This document shows, piece after piece, positions 4,839 through 5,885 of a stretch of DNA of 5,885 nt (its first letter is position 1; each line of letters opens with the position of its first letter). Position numbers and translations under genes: made by a program. The stretch is taken from NCBI GenBank assembly GCA_017442025.1, contig JAFSBD010000226.1:1-5885 (forward strand), written 5' to 3'. The notes beneath the pieces were generated by a model. It was not told the DNA's origin and searched no databases. It saw nothing but the letters and a program-made list of their open reading frames with translations. Origin of the DNA: Clostridia bacterium. Its GTDB lineage: Bacteria; Bacillota; Clostridia; Oscillospirales; QAKW01.

Positions 4839-4982
4839 GATGTTAGAGCTGCCCGATGGGCGGCGGCAGAAGGGCGATTTTGAATAGTAGAAATTGAAAA
4901 TGGAGCAAGCGGCGGAGCGGATGCGGTGCGCTCTACACCAAATAGAATAGTTTTTCAAGTAGCCAATACGCTCCGGTGAAAT
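4839..4982. other. Short GC-rich non-coding interval
   Basis: This lies between two convergent genes. It is clearly richer in G and C than the AT-rich gene to its right. It contains a stem GCTGCCC/GGGCGGC (4848-4864, one G-T pair). It also has two alternative partners for CGGAGCG (4913-4919): CGCTC at 4929-4933 and CGCTCCG at 4969-4975. No reading frame here has a ribosome site. It may be remnant sequence. Confidence 0.5.
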
Positions 4983-5624
4983 TTAGAAATCCACAAAAAG
5001 GTTTCCTATCTCTATCAAAAGATTCGAGTCGTATATTTTATTAAAATCAACAAAATCAAAACGGCATAATCTTTCATAATACGGATACCCAGTTTTATTG
5101 GCTTCTACAGCAAAACTTTTTACTTGATTTTGTATTTTAGAAAACAATATATTTAAATCTCGAACTAATCTTATAAGTTCTTCCGCTTCAACAAGCACGG
5201 TCGTCAAATTATTGCTACCCTCTTCAATATTAAACTCATAATCAAATAAACATGTTGATCCATTCCCATATGCTGTGTTTATAACAGCATGCATTTTATG
5301 CTCAGCCTTGTTTCTAATTTTTCGAACTTTCTCAATAAAATCATAATGACGCTCTACCATGCTAGTATATTCTGGCTTCAAAAAATCTATTTCTGATTGA
5401 AATTCTAGTAATCCGTTACGATTAGATAAAACTACCATTTGTTTTTTCTTATCATAGCAAAACGGAATTAATCTAGGTATATCTTGAATAATGTCTAACA
5501 CCGATTTATAACTATCAAATCTGTAATCTTCTTTGCATTTTCCACATAATGCAAAGATATGTTTATTTAGTTCATATAGTGTTGAAAAATAAATTGATAG
5601 CGCATTTGCTATTTTAGTATTCAT
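4983..5624 (-). CDS. Orphan protein with a HEPN-type RNxxxH motif
   Basis: This protein has 213 residues and belongs to no family I can name with confidence. It appears mainly helical, without signal peptide or membrane segment. The notable element is VRKIRNKAEHKMH (100-112): Arg104-Asn105-x3-His109 matches the R-x4-6-H motif of HEPN RNases, with the polar residue after Arg that active members usually have, inside a long predicted helix. HEPN proteins act in toxin-antitoxin, abortive infection and CRISPR systems, but many matches to this short motif are chance, so this is a lead only. No nucleotidyltransferase or other usual HEPN partner is next to it. The gene is visibly AT-richer than the helicase end of the window, with A/T-ending codons, which suggests recent transfer. 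The ATG has AAAGGAG (5630-5636) five bases away and its own promoter. Confidence 0.85.
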   Translation of the reverse strand: MNTKIANALSIYFSTLYELNKHIFALCGKCKEDYRFDSYKSVLDIIQDIPRLIPFCYDKKKQMVVLSNRNGLLEFQSEIDFLKPEYTSMVERHYDFIEKVRKIRNKAEHKMHAVINTAYGNGSTCLFDYEFNIEEGSNNLTTVLVEAEELIRLVRDLNILFSKIQNQVKSFAVEANKTGYPYYERLCRFDFVDFNKIYDSNLLIEIGNLFVDF

Positions 5625-5662
5625 AAAGACTCCTTTATATAATTATTTTAATTCTATTTTTC

Positions 5663-5691
5663 ATTATACCATTCATGCCTTAGGTAAACAA
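5663..5691 (-). promoter_or_regulatory. Extended -10 promoter of the HEPN-like gene
   Basis: On the minus strand it reads TTGTTT (5686-5691), a 17-bp spacer ending TGG, and a perfect TATAAT (5663-5668). The start near 5656 gives an AT-rich leader of about 32 bases with AAAGGAG at its end. No palindrome overlaps it, so constitutive expression is likely. Confidence 0.85.
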
Positions 5692-5703
5692 GATAATAAG
5701 AAT

Positions 5704-5728
5704 ATTTAAGAAAAAGCCGCTTCGCGGC
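5704..5728 (-). terminator. Minus-strand intrinsic terminator
   Basis: GCCGC (5716-5720) and GCGGC (5724-5728) form a GC-rich stem. On the minus strand it is followed directly by TTTTTCTT. It would end a transcript coming from the right, not the HEPN-like gene, whose promoter lies just beyond it. It thus insulates that promoter from upstream read-through. Confidence 0.75.
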
Positions 5729-5738
5729 GCAGAAGACA

Positions 5739-5762
5739 CACGATCAGGGGACGGTTAGCGTG
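5739..5762. repeat. REP-like motif: GGGGACGGTT between CACG/CGTG ends
   Basis: GGGGACGGTT (5747-5756) is enclosed by the complementary ends CACG (5739-5742) and CGTG (5759-5762). From memory, this core with variable inverted ends recurs in Firmicutes and other genomes as a small interspersed palindromic repeat linked to IS200-like REP transposases. Only one copy is in the window, so repetition cannot be shown here. Confidence 0.5.
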
Positions 5763-5885
5763 AAAACGAAATAAAAAAGAGCGCACGAAAAAGAGCCCCC
5801 TAAAAGAGAGTGGGAAAATCAAGAAAGATAGGGCTTCATAGCAATATCGGGATCATAGAATTGATCAGATTCAATGAGGAGATAA
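5763..5885. other. Right-edge stretch with no firm gene
   Basis: No complete gene is visible. A minus-strand frame is open from the right edge to a TGA at 5819-5821 (21 codons, ending MKPYLS). It could be the tail of a gene beyond the window that uses the terminator at 5704-5728. On the plus strand GAGGAG (5875-5880) near the edge could instead be the ribosome site of a gene starting outside. The two readings cannot be separated here. Confidence 0.35.

Noticed and set aside
4840..4887. 15-codon plus-strand mini-ORF after the repressor terminator
   Set aside because: It has no ribosome site, starts at the end of a strong terminator and shows no family resemblance.

Overview
The window looks like a chromosomal segment of a Clostridia-type Firmicute (Bacillota). 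Genes are preceded by strong AAGGAG/GAGGTGA Shine-Dalgarno sites. Five of the six promoters I can place have a good sigma-A layout with a 17-bp spacer, and three carry an extended TGn -10 element. The encoded families (a short DEAD-box helicase, an AIM24/TIGR00266 protein, a GH127-like protein, DUF4160/DUF2442 and a Cys-rich mini-protein) suit a gut-type Clostridia. The exact lineage is inference; there is no rRNA, tRNA or marker gene to fix it. Gene content and base composition are mosaic: the left end is GC-rich, the right end is clearly AT-rich.

Layout. Positions 1-1820: a minus-strand operon with its own promoter, a DEAD-box RNA helicase followed 11 bases later by an AIM24-family protein cut by the left edge. 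Positions 1821-2093: no gene, but a chain of perfect hairpins joined by TCGATAT linkers, which looks like a composite palindromic repeat. Positions 2094-2850: a compact minus-strand two-gene operon, DUF4160 then a DUF2442-HTH fusion, driven by a near-consensus promoter whose spacer holds a perfect 16-bp palindrome. Positions 2970-4308: a single minus-strand gene for a shortened GH127-like (DUF1680) protein with its own promoter. Positions 4330-4838: a divergent pair, a 58-residue Cys-rich protein (minus, TTG start) and a 71-residue Cro/CI-type repressor (plus), sharing overlapping face-to-face promoters with twin ATGACA-N3-TGTCAT operators 32 bp apart; a bidirectional terminator follows. Positions 4983-5691: an AT-rich orphan 213-residue protein with an RNxxxH motif of the HEPN type and its own extended -10 promoter. 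Positions 5692-5885: non-coding as far as I can see, with a minus-strand terminator and a REP-like GGGGACGGTT motif.

How it fits together. The helicase/AIM24 operon and the GH127-like gene look like resident functions. The DUF4160/DUF2442-HTH operon, the divergent repressor pair and the HEPN-like orphan are small self-regulating accessory units typical of a genomic variable spot. The two most informative signals are the two sets of operator palindromes, each sitting inside the promoter of a gene or gene pair that encodes a DNA-binding protein. This suggests two separate autoregulated modules within 2 kb.
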